A stretch of 64,000 bases of DNA from Luteitalea pratensis (GCF_001618865.1 NZ_CP015136.1:4747001-4811000), one strand, 5' to 3'; positions 52,629-61,674 are shown, counted from the first letter of the stretch. Notes: generated by a model from the letters alone, not told the origin. Numbers and translations: made by a program.

Positions 52629-54776
52629 ATGTCCGAGCTCGTACGCACCCATCGTGACGGCGACGTGCTCGTCGTCGAGATCGACAACCCGCCCGTCAAC
52701 GCGCTCGGGCCCGGGGTGCCCGAGGCCCTGGCCGCCGTGCTCGACGCGGCGGATCGCGACGACGGTGTCGCCGCGATCGTGGTTCGCGGTGCGGGCCGGA
52801 CGTTCGTCGCCGGCGCCGATATCGCGACGCTCGAGGACGCTGCCTGGGGCGACGAGGCAGCCGCGGCCGACTTGCACGATCTGCTCCGGCGCGTCGAGCA
52901 GTGCCGCACGCCGGTCGTGATGGCGATTCACGGCACCGCGCTCGGCGGCGGCCTGGAGCTGGCGATGGCCGGCCACTACCGTGTGGCGGACGCCGCGGCC
53001 CAGGTCGGACAGCCGGAGGTGAACCTCGGGATCGTGCCTGGCGCCGAAGGCACGCAGCGGCTGCCGCGCCTCGCGGGAGTCGCCAAGGCGCTCGACATGT
53101 GCGTCTCGGGTCGCCCCGTCACGGCGCAGGATGCGCTGGCCGCCGGCATCGTCGATGAGATCGCGGGCGAGGATCTCACCGCGTCGGCGGTGGCGTTCGC
53201 GCGCCGCGTGGCGGCGCGGAGCTCGCACCCGTTGACGAGCGAGCGCGCCGAGCGCCTCGGCGACCCCGAAACGAACGCGCCGCTGCTTGCCGCTGCCCGC
53301 GCACAGGCGGAGAAGATCCGGCGCCACCAGGTCGCGCCGCTGAAGGCCGTGGACGCGATCGAGGCCGCCACGCGGCTGCCGTTCGAGGCCGGCTGCCGGC
53401 GCGAGCGCGAGCTCTTCTTCGAGTGCGTGCGCGGTGAGCAGGCCAAGGCCCTGATCCACGTCTTCTTCGCCGAGCGCGCGGCCTCGAAGCTGCCCGAGGA
53501 CATGGCCCACCTGACCCCGGCCGAGATCCGCACGATCGCGATCGTCGGGGGCGGCACGATGGGGTCGGGGATCGCGATGGCTTGCGCGAACGCGGGCCTC
53601 GACGTGATCCTGACCGACGCGACCGGCGATGCGGTGGCCGCCGGCGAAGCCGCGATCCGCACGAACTACGACGCCACGGTCGCCCGCGGCCGCCTCACGC
53701 CCGATGCCGTCGCCGATCGGCTGGCCCGCATCCATCTCACGCCGCCCGCGGCCTTTCCCGCGCGCGCCGTCGAGGCGGATCTGGTGATCGAAGCGGTATT
53801 CGAGGATCTCGCGCTCAAGCAGCGCGTGTTCCGCGAGATCGACGCGGCGGCCAGGCCAGGGTGCATCCTCGCCACCAACACGTCCACGCTCGACATCGAC
53901 GCGATCGCCAGCGCCACGTCGAGGCCGGAGGCGGTGATCGGCCTGCATTTCTTCAGCCCTGCGGCGGTGATGCGGCTGCTGGAGATCGTGCGCGGATCGC
54001 GCACCGATCTCGACGTGCTGGTGGCGGCCCTGGCCTTCGCGAAGCGCGTGCGCAAGCTCGGCGTCGTGGTCGGCAACGGGCCTGGCTTCGTCGGCAACCG
54101 GCTGATGTTCCCCTACATGTACGAGACGCAATTCCTCGTCGAGGACGGCGCCACGCCGGCGCAGGTGGACCGCGCGCTGGCGGGGTTCGGGATGGCGATG
54201 GGGGTGTTCGCGGTGGACGACATGGCAGGGCTCGACGTGGGCGCGCGAGTGCGCAAGGCGCTCGGCCACTTCAGCGACCCGCGCGAGCGCCGACCGCTGG
54301 TCCACGAGCGGCTGGTGGCGATGGGCCGGCTCGGCCAGAAGCGCGGCGCCGGCTGGTATCGCTACGACGAGCCGCGCAAGCCGACGCCGGATCCCGAGGT
54401 CGAGGCGCTCATCCGGTCGCTGGCGACCGACGCCGGGATCGCGGCCCGGACCATCTCCGACGAGGAGATCGTCGATCGCGCGATCCTCGCGCTCGTCAAC
54501 GAGGGCGCGCGGGCGCTCGAGGCCGGCGTCGCGGCCCGCGCCTCGGACATCGACGTGATCTACGTGAACGGCTACGGGTTCCCGGGCTGGCGCGGCGGTC
54601 CGCTGTTCTACGCCGATCGCCGCGGCCTCGGCGAGGTGCTGGCCCGCATCCGGGCGTTCCACCGCGAGCACGGCGAGCGCTGGCGGCCGGCGCCGCTTCT
54701 CGTGGAGCTCGCCGAGCGCGGCGGCACGTTCCGCGGCGGCGCGTTGCATGGCAGGGCCGGGGCAAGGAGCCGCTGA
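52629..54776 (+). CDS. Fused enoyl-CoA hydratase / 3-hydroxyacyl-CoA dehydrogenase (FadB/FadJ-like)
   Basis: 715-residue bifunctional beta-oxidation enzyme. The N-terminal crotonase domain (1 to ~190) retains both acid-base Glu regions (GTALGGGLELAMAG and QPEVNLGIVPGAEGTQRLPRL). The NAD-binding dehydrogenase begins at IVGGGTMGSGIAMACANAG (about 302) and is followed by GLHFFSPAAVMRLLEIV and GNGPGFVGNRLMFPY. Located between pobA and feruloyl-CoA synthase, it is a candidate for hydrating and oxidising hydroxycinnamoyl-CoA. A long minus-strand frame over the same bases is a shadow. Start ATG 52629 (MSELVRTHRDGDV). The stop is 1 base before the next GTG. Confidence 0.9.
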   Translation: MSELVRTHRDGDVLVVEIDNPPVNALGPGVPEALAAVLDAADRDDGVAAIVVRGAGRTFVAGADIATLEDAAWGDEAAAADLHDLLRRVEQCRTPVVMAIHGTALGGGLELAMAGHYRVADAAAQVGQPEVNLGIVPGAEGTQRLPRLAGVAKALDMCVSGRPVTAQDALAAGIVDEIAGEDLTASAVAFARRVAARSSHPLTSERAERLGDPETNAPLLAAARAQAEKIRRHQVAPLKAVDAIEAATRLPFEAGCRRERELFFECVRGEQAKALIHVFFAERAASKLPEDMAHLTPAEIRTIAIVGGGTMGSGIAMACANAGLDVILTDATGDAVAAGEAAIRTNYDATVARGRLTPDAVADRLARIHLTPPAAFPARAVEADLVIEAVFEDLALKQRVFREIDAAARPGCILATNTSTLDIDAIASATSRPEAVIGLHFFSPAAVMRLLEIVRGSRTDLDVLVAALAFAKRVRKLGVVVGNGPGFVGNRLMFPYMYETQFLVEDGATPAQVDRALAGFGMAMGVFAVDDMAGLDVGARVRKALGHFSDPRERRPLVHERLVAMGRLGQKRGAGWYRYDEPRKPTPDPEVEALIRSLATDAGIAARTISDEEIVDRAILALVNEGARALEAGVAARASDIDVIYVNGYGFPGWRGGPLFYADRRGLGEVLARIRAFHREHGERWRPAPLLVELAERGGTFRGGALHGRAGARSR

Positions 54777-54777
54777 C

Positions 54778-56655
54778 GTGTCGCCCGCCTTCGAGGGACG
54801 CCTGCGCACGCCGCGGATGCTGCCGCCGGACGCGATCGTCAGCCGGGACGATCGCGGCCGGCTGCGCGTCCGCTCGCCGCACGTCCTGGGGCCGTATCCG
54901 GCGACCCTGACGCACTGCCTGGCGAAGTGGGCCGATCGCGCGCCCGACCGCACCTTCGTCGCCGCGCGTCGCCCCGACGGCTTCTGGGAACGCCTGACCT
55001 ACCGGGTCGCGTTCGAGCGCACGCGCTCGGTCGCGCAGGCCCTGCTCGATCGCGGCCTGTCGGCCGACCGGCCGATCGTGATCCTGTCAGGCAACGGCCT
55101 CGAGCACGCCGTGCTCGGCCTCGCCGCGATGCACGCTGGGGTGCCGTACGCGCCGATCGCGCCGTCCTACTCGCTGATCTCGCAGGACCACCGCACCCTC
55201 GCCGCCGTCTGCGCGGCGATGCGCCCGGGGCTCATCTTTGCGGCCGAGGGCGAGCGCTTCGATCGCGCCCTGGCCAGCCTGGCGCTGCCCGACGACGTCG
55301 AGGTCGTCACCGGCAGCCCGGCCACGGGCTTGAGCCGGCAGACCAGCTTCGCCGCGCTCCTCGCCACCACGGCGACCGCGGCGGTGGAGGACGCGCACGC
55401 CCGTGTCGGGCCCGACACCGTCGCCAAGGTGCTCTTCACGTCCGGGTCGACGGGCGCGCCGAAGGGCGTGATCAACACCCAGCGCATGCTGACCGCCAAT
55501 CAGGAACAGATACGGAGCGTGCTCGCGTTCCTGGCCGACGAGCCGCCTGTGCTCTGCGACTGGCTGCCCTGGAACCACACGTTCGGCGGCAACCACAACG
55601 TCGGCCTGACGCTCTACAACGGCGGCACGCTCTACATCGACGCCGGGACGCCGACGCCGGCCGGCTTCGCCACGACCGCCGCCAACCTGCGCGAGATCGC
55701 GACCACCGCCTACTTCAACGTGCCGAGGGGCTACGACCTGCTGCTGCAGGCACTGCGCGGCGACGCCGACTTCTGCCACCGCTTCTTCGGCCGGTTGCAG
55801 ATCCTGTTCTACGCCGCCGCCGGACTGCGGCAGGAGGTCTCGGACGGCATCGATCAACTGGCGGTCGAGGCCTGCGGGGAGCGCGTGCCCTGGGTGTCCG
55901 GCCTCGGCGCAACCGAGACCGCGCCGTTCGCGCTGTGCACCGGGGCGATGGCCGTGCCGGTCAGCGGACGCGTCGGCGTGGCCGCGCCAGGCGTCGAGCT
56001 GAAGCTGGAGCCGGTCGGTGCGCTGCTCGAGGCTCGCGTCCGCGGGCCGAACGTCACCCCCGGCTACTGGCGCGATCCGGCGCTCACCCGGGCCGCGTTC
56101 GACGACGACGGCTTCTATGCGATGGGCGACGCGCTCGGCTGCGTCGATCCGGCCGATCCCGCGCGCGGGTTCACCTTCCAGGGGCGCATCGCCGAGGACT
56201 TCAAGCTGTCGACCGGCACGTGGGTGCGGGTGGGGCCGCTGCGCGCGGCGCTGCTTTCGGCGCTCGGCGAGCTGGCGCAGGACGTCGTCATCGCCGCGCC
56301 GGAGCGCGACGACGTGCGGGTGCTGGTGTTCCCGAACCTGGCCGCGTGCCGCCGCCTCGCCGGCCTCCCGGCGGGGGCGCCGGTCGGCGACGTGCTCGAC
56401 GGCGAGGCCGTCTGCGCCGGGTTTGCGACCGCCCTGTCGGCGTTCAGTGCGGCGCAGGCCGGCAGCTCCACGCGCGTCTTGCGCGCGCTGCTGCTGGCCG
56501 AGCCGCCGTCGATCGACGCCGGCGAGATCACCGACAAGGGATCGATCAACCAGAAGGCGGTGCTGCGGCGCCGCGTCGCGTTGGTCGACGCGCTCTACGG
56601 CGCCCGTCCACCGATGCGTTTCATCGACGTCGAGGAAAGGACGATCGACGCGTGA
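54778..56655 (+). CDS. fcs: Feruloyl-CoA synthase
   Basis: 625-residue adenylate-forming ligase that activates ferulate and related hydroxycinnamates to CoA thioesters. AMP-binding core: FTSGSTGAPKGVINTQ (near 222-237), WNHTFGGNHNVGLTLYNGG, and GLGATETAPFA, with C-terminal GRIAEDFKLSTGTWV. The N-terminal LRTPRMLPPDAIVSRDDRG followed by SPHVLGPYP is characteristic of Fcs. GTG 54778 has AAGGAG eight bases upstream and is one base after the previous stop; an ATG at 54748 is inside the preceding gene. No ech-type hydratase-lyase or vanillin dehydrogenase is seen nearby. Confidence 0.9.
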   Translation: MSPAFEGRLRTPRMLPPDAIVSRDDRGRLRVRSPHVLGPYPATLTHCLAKWADRAPDRTFVAARRPDGFWERLTYRVAFERTRSVAQALLDRGLSADRPIVILSGNGLEHAVLGLAAMHAGVPYAPIAPSYSLISQDHRTLAAVCAAMRPGLIFAAEGERFDRALASLALPDDVEVVTGSPATGLSRQTSFAALLATTATAAVEDAHARVGPDTVAKVLFTSGSTGAPKGVINTQRMLTANQEQIRSVLAFLADEPPVLCDWLPWNHTFGGNHNVGLTLYNGGTLYIDAGTPTPAGFATTAANLREIATTAYFNVPRGYDLLLQALRGDADFCHRFFGRLQILFYAAAGLRQEVSDGIDQLAVEACGERVPWVSGLGATETAPFALCTGAMAVPVSGRVGVAAPGVELKLEPVGALLEARVRGPNVTPGYWRDPALTRAAFDDDGFYAMGDALGCVDPADPARGFTFQGRIAEDFKLSTGTWVRVGPLRAALLSALGELAQDVVIAAPERDDVRVLVFPNLAACRRLAGLPAGAPVGDVLDGEAVCAGFATALSAFSAAQAGSSTRVLRALLLAEPPSIDAGEITDKGSINQKAVLRRRVALVDALYGARPPMRFIDVEERTIDA

Positions 56656-57533
56656 CCACCAGACCCTCGACCATCCAGGCGGGCGACAAGATCGCCATCG
56701 ACGTGCACGTGCACCTCGAGCCACCCGCCGACGGCTCGGCCGCCGACCTCGCCGCGCGCCAGTACTTCGGCGACAGCGGCGCGGCGCGCGACGCGCACGG
56801 CCTGGCCGAGTACTACCGATCGCGCCGCATGGCGTGCGTGGTGTTCTCGGTGGACGAGCGGCTGTCGGGGCGCCCGCAGCTCTCGAACGACGAGGTCGCG
56901 GCCTTCGCCGAGGCGAACGCCGACGTCGCGATGGCCTTCGCGAGCATCGATCCGCACCGCGGCGCCGACGGTGTCGCCGAAGCCCGGCGCCTCGTCTCGG
57001 CCGGCCGCGTCCGCGGGCTCAAGCTGCATCCGCCGCTCCAGGAGTTCGTGCCGAACGATCGCCTGGCGTACCCGCTCTACGAGGTGTTCGCCGAGGCGCG
57101 CCTTCCGGTGCTCTTCCACACCGGGCACAGCGGCATCGGCACCGGCATGCCCGGCGGCGGCGGCGTCCGCCTGAAGTACGGCCATCCGATGCCGATCGAC
57201 GACGTCGCCGTGGACTTCCCGGAGATGCCGATCATCATGGCCCACCCGTCCTTCCCCTGGCAGGACGAAGCCATCTCGATCTGCCTGCACAAGCCGTCGG
57301 TCTACATCGACCTGTCGGGTTGGTCGCCGAAGTACTTCCCGCCGACGCTCGTGCAGTACGCAAACACCCTGCTCAAGCACAAGGTGATGTTCGGATCCGA
57401 CTATCCGCTGATCACGCCGGATCGCTGGCTCGCGGACTTCGAGCAGACGGCGATCCGCGCCGAGGTGCGGCCGCTGATCCTGCGCGAGAACGCGATCAAG
57501 CTGTTGGGCCTCGAACCCCAGAGCGACAAATGA
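56652..57533 (+). CDS. Amidohydrolase-family protein (ACMSD-like)
   Basis: 293-residue TIM-barrel metal enzyme. AIDVHVHLEPP supplies the HxH metal ligands (about 16-18), LKLHPPLQEF and VLFHTGHSGIG further His, MAHPSFPW the next, and FGSDYPLITPDR the catalytic Asp. The order fits the amidohydrolase_2/ACMSD group, which includes decarboxylases and hydratases of aromatic acids such as carboxyvanillate decarboxylases. Reaction unassigned. GTG 56652 overlaps the fcs TGA (GTGA). Operon position suggests a step on a ferulate-derived compound. Confidence 0.8.
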   Translation: MTTRPSTIQAGDKIAIDVHVHLEPPADGSAADLAARQYFGDSGAARDAHGLAEYYRSRRMACVVFSVDERLSGRPQLSNDEVAAFAEANADVAMAFASIDPHRGADGVAEARRLVSAGRVRGLKLHPPLQEFVPNDRLAYPLYEVFAEARLPVLFHTGHSGIGTGMPGGGGVRLKYGHPMPIDDVAVDFPEMPIIMAHPSFPWQDEAISICLHKPSVYIDLSGWSPKYFPPTLVQYANTLLKHKVMFGSDYPLITPDRWLADFEQTAIRAEVRPLILRENAIKLLGLEPQSDK

Positions 57534-57547
57534 CTGTGTCAATTTGC

Positions 57548-57568
57548 AACTCTCGATTCCCAACTCCC
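57548..57568. repeat. Short run of heptamers in an operon gap
   Basis: AACTCTC, GATTCCC and AACTCCC are consecutive seven-base units in the 91-base gap between the amidohydrolase and the MetE-like gene. The gap is visibly lower in GC than its neighbours. The seven-base periodicity recalls the larger array at 9791, though the unit sequence is different. Confidence 0.4.
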
Positions 57569-57624
57569 AAAAGGTGCTTGGCCCGCGGTGTCCTGGTCTA
57601 GCGCCCGTGGTAGAGAGGAAACCC

Positions 57625-58728
57625 ATGCACGTGTGGAGAAGCGATGTCGTCGGCAGCCTGCTGCGGCCGGCCTGGCTGCAGGAGGCCCGCGGGCAGGTGG
57701 AGCGCGGCACGCTCGCGGCCGCCGCGTTCAAGCGCATCGAGGACCGCGCCGTCGACGAGGCCGTCGCCCTGCAGGAGGCGGCGGGCCTCGAGGTGATCAC
57801 CGACGGCGAGATGCGGCGCTACGCGTTCTTCGGGCACCTCATCGAGGCGGTCGAGGGGTTCGATCGCGAAGGGGGATGGTCGGTGACCTTCCGCGACGCC
57901 GAGGGCCACGCGGCGCCGCTGCGGCGGCCGGTCGTCGTCGGCAAGCTGGCCTGGCGCCGGCAGATGAGCGTCGAGGAGTTCACCTACCTGCGGGGCCGCA
58001 CGACGCGGCAGGTCAAGGTGACGCTGCTCAGCGCGCAGCAGGCCGCGGCCTACTACGATCCGGAGTTCTCGAAGGCCGCGTATGCCACTCGCGACGCCTA
58101 CCTCGCCGATCTCGTGGACTTCACCCGCCGCGAGATCGCGGAGCTGGTACGGCTCGGTTGCGAGTACATCCAGATCGACGCGCCGCAGTACGCGGCGCTC
58201 CTCGACGAGACCATCCGCGAGGGCTACCGCCAGCGCGGTAGCGACCCCGACCGGTTGCTCGACACCTGCATCGAGCTGGACAACGCGATCATCGATGGCC
58301 ATCCCGGCGTGACGTTCGGGATCCACATCTGCCGCGGCAACCACAAGAGCATGTTCTACGCCTCCGGCGGCTACGACCGGATCGCGGAGCACATCTTCCG
58401 GCGGGCCCGCTTCCAGCGCTTCCTGCTCGAGTACGACGACGAGCGATCGGGGACGTTCGAGCCGCTTCGCCACGTGCCCGACGACCGGGTCGTCGTCCTC
58501 GGCCTGGTGAGCTCGAAGAAGCCGGAGCTCGAGGCCGCGGCCGAGCTCGAGCGGCGCATCGCCGAGGCGTCCCGCTACGTCCCGCTGGAGCGGCTCGCGA
58601 TCAGCCCGCAGTGCGGCTTCGCGTCGACCCACGAAGGCAATCGCCTGACGCCCGATGACCAGCGCGCGAAGCTGGAGCTCGTCGGGCGTACGGCCCGCGC
58701 CGTATGGACGCCGGCGTCCACGCGCTGA
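57625..58728 (+). CDS. MetE C-terminal-like (cobalamin-independent methionine synthase family) protein
   Basis: 367 residues, only the C-terminal catalytic half of MetE-type enzymes, as in archaeal-style single-domain methionine synthases. SDVVGSLLRPAWLQEAR is the standard start. YIQIDAPQYAALLDE, GIHICRGNHKSMFYASGGYD (zinc His and Cys), LEYDDERSGTFEPLRHV (Glu) and SPQCGFAST (second Cys) complete the zinc site. The methyl donor and acceptor are unknown. In this operon it could use methyl groups taken from methoxylated aromatics, which is speculation. ATG 57625 follows GAGAGGAA. Confidence 0.82.
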   Translation: MHVWRSDVVGSLLRPAWLQEARGQVERGTLAAAAFKRIEDRAVDEAVALQEAAGLEVITDGEMRRYAFFGHLIEAVEGFDREGGWSVTFRDAEGHAAPLRRPVVVGKLAWRRQMSVEEFTYLRGRTTRQVKVTLLSAQQAAAYYDPEFSKAAYATRDAYLADLVDFTRREIAELVRLGCEYIQIDAPQYAALLDETIREGYRQRGSDPDRLLDTCIELDNAIIDGHPGVTFGIHICRGNHKSMFYASGGYDRIAEHIFRRARFQRFLLEYDDERSGTFEPLRHVPDDRVVVLGLVSSKKPELEAAAELERRIAEASRYVPLERLAISPQCGFASTHEGNRLTPDDQRAKLELVGRTARAVWTPASTR

Positions 58729-58740
58729 CCTGGAGACGTC

Positions 58741-60312
58741 ATGCCGAGACCCTTCGCCATTACCTGCGCCCTGCTCTGTCTGGGGGCCACCCGTGCGGCC
58801 GCTCAAGCGCCGCCCCCGTCCGCCGAGGCGTGCGCCGCGCTCTCGACACTGCAGTTGCCGGGTCTCACGCTGAGCGAGGTCAAGGGCCAGCGAGTGGCGG
58901 CGGGCCCGGCGCCAGCGCCCTTTCCGGGCGCACCGGCCGCAGGGACGCTGCCCGCGCACTGCCGTGTCGACGGGGTGATCGATCGGCGGACCGGTCTTGA
59001 CGTGAAGCGCTACGGGATCGGCTTCGCGGTCGCGTTGCCCGACGACTGGAACGGCCGGCTGCTGATGCAGGGCGGTGGCGGCCTCAACGGCCGCGTCGCG
59101 CCGCCCGTCGGCGGCGTCGCCGCGGGCGACACGCCGGCGCTCGCCCGCGGATTCGCCGTGGTGACGACCGACACCGGGCACGAGGGCGAAGTATTCGACG
59201 CCAGCTTCATGCGCGATCAGCAGGCCGGGCTCGATTTCGCGTACGTGGCGGTCGGGCGCGTGGCGTCGGCGGCAAAGGACGTCGTCGCGCGCTACTACGG
59301 CCGCCCCGCCACGAAGGCCTACTTCGCCGGCTGCTCGACCGGCGGTCGCGAAGGCATGCTCATGGCGCAGCGGTATCCCGGCTACTTCGACGGCATCATC
59401 GCCGGCGCGCCGGCGATGCGCACCGGGCACTCGAACCTCGCGGTGCGCGCGATGCGCGTGGCGTTCAACCGGCTCGCGCCGCCGGACGCCGCCGGCAAGC
59501 CGCAGCCCGCGCTGGCGTTCTCCGACGCCGATCGCAAGGCGGTGATCGAGGGCCTGCTCGACGCGTGCGACGCCAACGACGGCGCGAAGGACGGCCTGAT
59601 CTTCGACACCCGCGCGTGCCGCTTCTCGCCGGCGTCGCTGGCGTGCAAGGGCCTGAAGGCGGACGGCTGCCTGTCGGCGCCGCAGGTGGCGGCGATCGAA
59701 ACAGCCTTCGCCGGGCCGCGCGATTCGAAGGGCCGCCAGGTCTATCCGAAGTTCCTCTACGACACCGGCATCGTCACCGCGGGCCCCGGCATCCCGGGCA
59801 TCCTGATGCCGAACGCGGGCTCGCCCGTCCCCCCCGTGCCCGGCTTCGAGCAGGACGTCGACGCCGAGGCGCGGGTGGCCGAGGAGGACGCGCAGCAGGC
59901 GCTGACCGACACGGCGACCTGGACGAACCTGAGCACGTTCTCGGGGCGCGGCGGGAAGCTGCTCTTCTACCACGGCGTCAGCGACCCGTGGTTCTCGGCG
60001 ATGGACACCGTCGAGTACTACGAGCGGATCGGCGGGACCAACGGCGGCGCGGACGCGGTCCGCGGCTGGAGCCGCCTGTTCCTCTCGCCTGGCATGGGCC
60101 ACTGCGGCGGCGGGGCCGGCGCGCTCGATCGCTTCGATCTGCTGACGCCGCTGGTGGCGTGGGTGGAGCAGGGTACGGCGCCAGACGCGGTGCCCGCGAC
60201 GGGGCGCAGCGCCCCAGGACGCAGCCGGCCGCTGTGCGCCTACCCGCAGCATGCGCACTACAAGGGCACCGGCGATCCCGAGGTCCTGGCGAGCTACGAG
60301 TGCCGGCCGTGA
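58741..60312 (+). CDS. Secreted tannase/feruloyl-esterase family protein
   Basis: 523 residues with a signal peptide (MPRPFAITCALLCLGATRAAA). The family CS-D-HC triad is visible: Ser with adjacent Cys in FAGCSTGGREGMLMAQRYPGY, Asp in GVSDPWFSAMDT and His with adjacent Cys in GMGHCGGG; the flanking Cys normally form a disulfide. GLDFAYVAVGRVASAAKDV and FDGIIAGAPAM are typical. It should cleave ester-linked gallate or hydroxycinnamate outside the cytoplasm, feeding the CoA ligase. 12 bases after the MetE-like gene. Confidence 0.9.
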   Translation: MPRPFAITCALLCLGATRAAAQAPPPSAEACAALSTLQLPGLTLSEVKGQRVAAGPAPAPFPGAPAAGTLPAHCRVDGVIDRRTGLDVKRYGIGFAVALPDDWNGRLLMQGGGGLNGRVAPPVGGVAAGDTPALARGFAVVTTDTGHEGEVFDASFMRDQQAGLDFAYVAVGRVASAAKDVVARYYGRPATKAYFAGCSTGGREGMLMAQRYPGYFDGIIAGAPAMRTGHSNLAVRAMRVAFNRLAPPDAAGKPQPALAFSDADRKAVIEGLLDACDANDGAKDGLIFDTRACRFSPASLACKGLKADGCLSAPQVAAIETAFAGPRDSKGRQVYPKFLYDTGIVTAGPGIPGILMPNAGSPVPPVPGFEQDVDAEARVAEEDAQQALTDTATWTNLSTFSGRGGKLLFYHGVSDPWFSAMDTVEYYERIGGTNGGADAVRGWSRLFLSPGMGHCGGGAGALDRFDLLTPLVAWVEQGTAPDAVPATGRSAPGRSRPLCAYPQHAHYKGTGDPEVLASYECRP

Positions 60313-60342
60313 TGCACGCGCCCGCCGTCCGGGGAGCCGCCG

Positions 60343-61674
60343 ATGGCCACGCCACGCGTCGTTGACGTCGGCCGGCTGCTCGACGATGGCCGCGGCAGCG
60401 GTTATCAGCGCTGGCTCGTGGCGCTGACCGCGCTCACCATCATCTTCGACGGCATCGACAACCAGTTGATGGGGGTGGCCATTCCCACCCTCATGCGCGA
60501 GTGGTCGGTGCCCCGCGGGGCGTTCGCGCCGGTCGTGTCGCTCGGCTACCTCGGAATGATGGCCGGCGGCGCGATGGCGGGCCTCGCAGGCGATCGCTAC
60601 GGGCGCCGCACGGCGCTCCTCGGCTGCCTGTTCGTCTTCGGCGTGATGACCATGGCGGTGGTGGCGGCGGACGGCGTCGCAGCGCTCGGCGTCCTCCGCT
60701 TCCTCGCGGGGCTGGGGCTGGGCGGCGCCATTCCCAACGCGGCGGCGCTCTCCGGCGAGTACGTCCCGCTCCGGCACCGCCCGCTCGCGGTGACCGTGAC
60801 GATCGTGTGCGTGCCGCTCGGCGCGACGCTGGCCGGACTCGCGGCGATCCCGGCGCTGCCGGCGATCGGCTGGCGCGGGCTCTTCTTCATCGGCGGCGCG
60901 CTGCCGTTCGCCGCCGCGCTCGTCCTGCCGTGGCTCCTGCCCGAATCGCCGCGTTTCCTCGCGCGCCTTCCGCATCGCCGGCCGCAGTTGATCGCCACCT
61001 TGCGTCGCATGCGCTTCGCCGTGGCGGACGACACGACGTTCGCCGATCCAGCGCCGGTCGCGGCATCGCGCGCGCCGGTCGTCGCGCTGTTCACGCCCGA
61101 GCGGCGGGGCGACACGATCGCGCTGTGGGTGTCGTTCTTCTCGTGCCTCCTCGCGGTCTACCTCGGCTTCAGCTGGATTCCGTCGCTGCTGAGCGCCGCC
61201 GGCTTCCCGTCGTCGATGGCAAGCACCGGCATCGCCGCCTTCAACCTGGGCGGGGTCGCCGGCGCGCTGGCGGGCGGCGTGTGCATCACCCGGTGGGGCT
61301 CGCGCGTGTCGATGGTCGCGCTCGCCGGCCTGGCGGTGGCGAGCGCCGCGGCGATGAGCCTGATGCCGATCGCCGCAACCGCACCGATCGGCCCACTCAT
61401 CGCGATGCTCGCGATCACCGGCGCGCTCATCAACGGCGTGCAGACCACGATGTACGCGCTCGCCGTGCACGTCTATCCAGCGGCGATCCGCGCCACGGGC
61501 ACCGGCAGCGCCGCCTCCTTCGGGCGCATCGGCGCGGTGATCAGCGGCTACGTCGGCGCCTGGGCCCTCGAGTACCGCGGTGCTCAGTCCTTCTTTGCGA
61601 CGATCGCGATCGCGATGCTCGTGTGCAGTGCCGCGCTGGCCTCGGTCCGTCGTCACGTGCCGGGACGCGGTTAA
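60343..61674 (+). CDS. MFS transporter, aromatic acid:H+ symporter type
   Basis: 443 residues with twelve predicted helices. DGIDNQLMGVAIPTLMREW is the AAHS-type first-helix motif (a DGxD variant), and GDRYGRRTALLGCL the MFS loop 2-3 motif. FLAGLGLGGAIPNAAALSGEY and LPESPRFLARLPHRR are family signatures. It probably imports hydroxybenzoate, protocatechuate or hydroxycinnamate using the proton gradient. 30 bases separate it from the tannase gene. A very long minus-strand frame over this gene and its neighbours is only a shadow. Confidence 0.9.
   Translation: MATPRVVDVGRLLDDGRGSGYQRWLVALTALTIIFDGIDNQLMGVAIPTLMREWSVPRGAFAPVVSLGYLGMMAGGAMAGLAGDRYGRRTALLGCLFVFGVMTMAVVAADGVAALGVLRFLAGLGLGGAIPNAAALSGEYVPLRHRPLAVTVTIVCVPLGATLAGLAAIPALPAIGWRGLFFIGGALPFAAALVLPWLLPESPRFLARLPHRRPQLIATLRRMRFAVADDTTFADPAPVAASRAPVVALFTPERRGDTIALWVSFFSCLLAVYLGFSWIPSLLSAAGFPSSMASTGIAAFNLGGVAGALAGGVCITRWGSRVSMVALAGLAVASAAAMSLMPIAATAPIGPLIAMLAITGALINGVQTTMYALAVHVYPAAIRATGTGSAASFGRIGAVISGYVGAWALEYRGAQSFFATIAIAMLVCSAALASVRRHVPGRG

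Noticed and set aside
52569-54953. A minus-strand open frame of about 790 codons opposite the hydratase/dehydrogenase
   Set aside because: Same GC-driven shadow effect; no motifs, and the sense gene is unambiguous.
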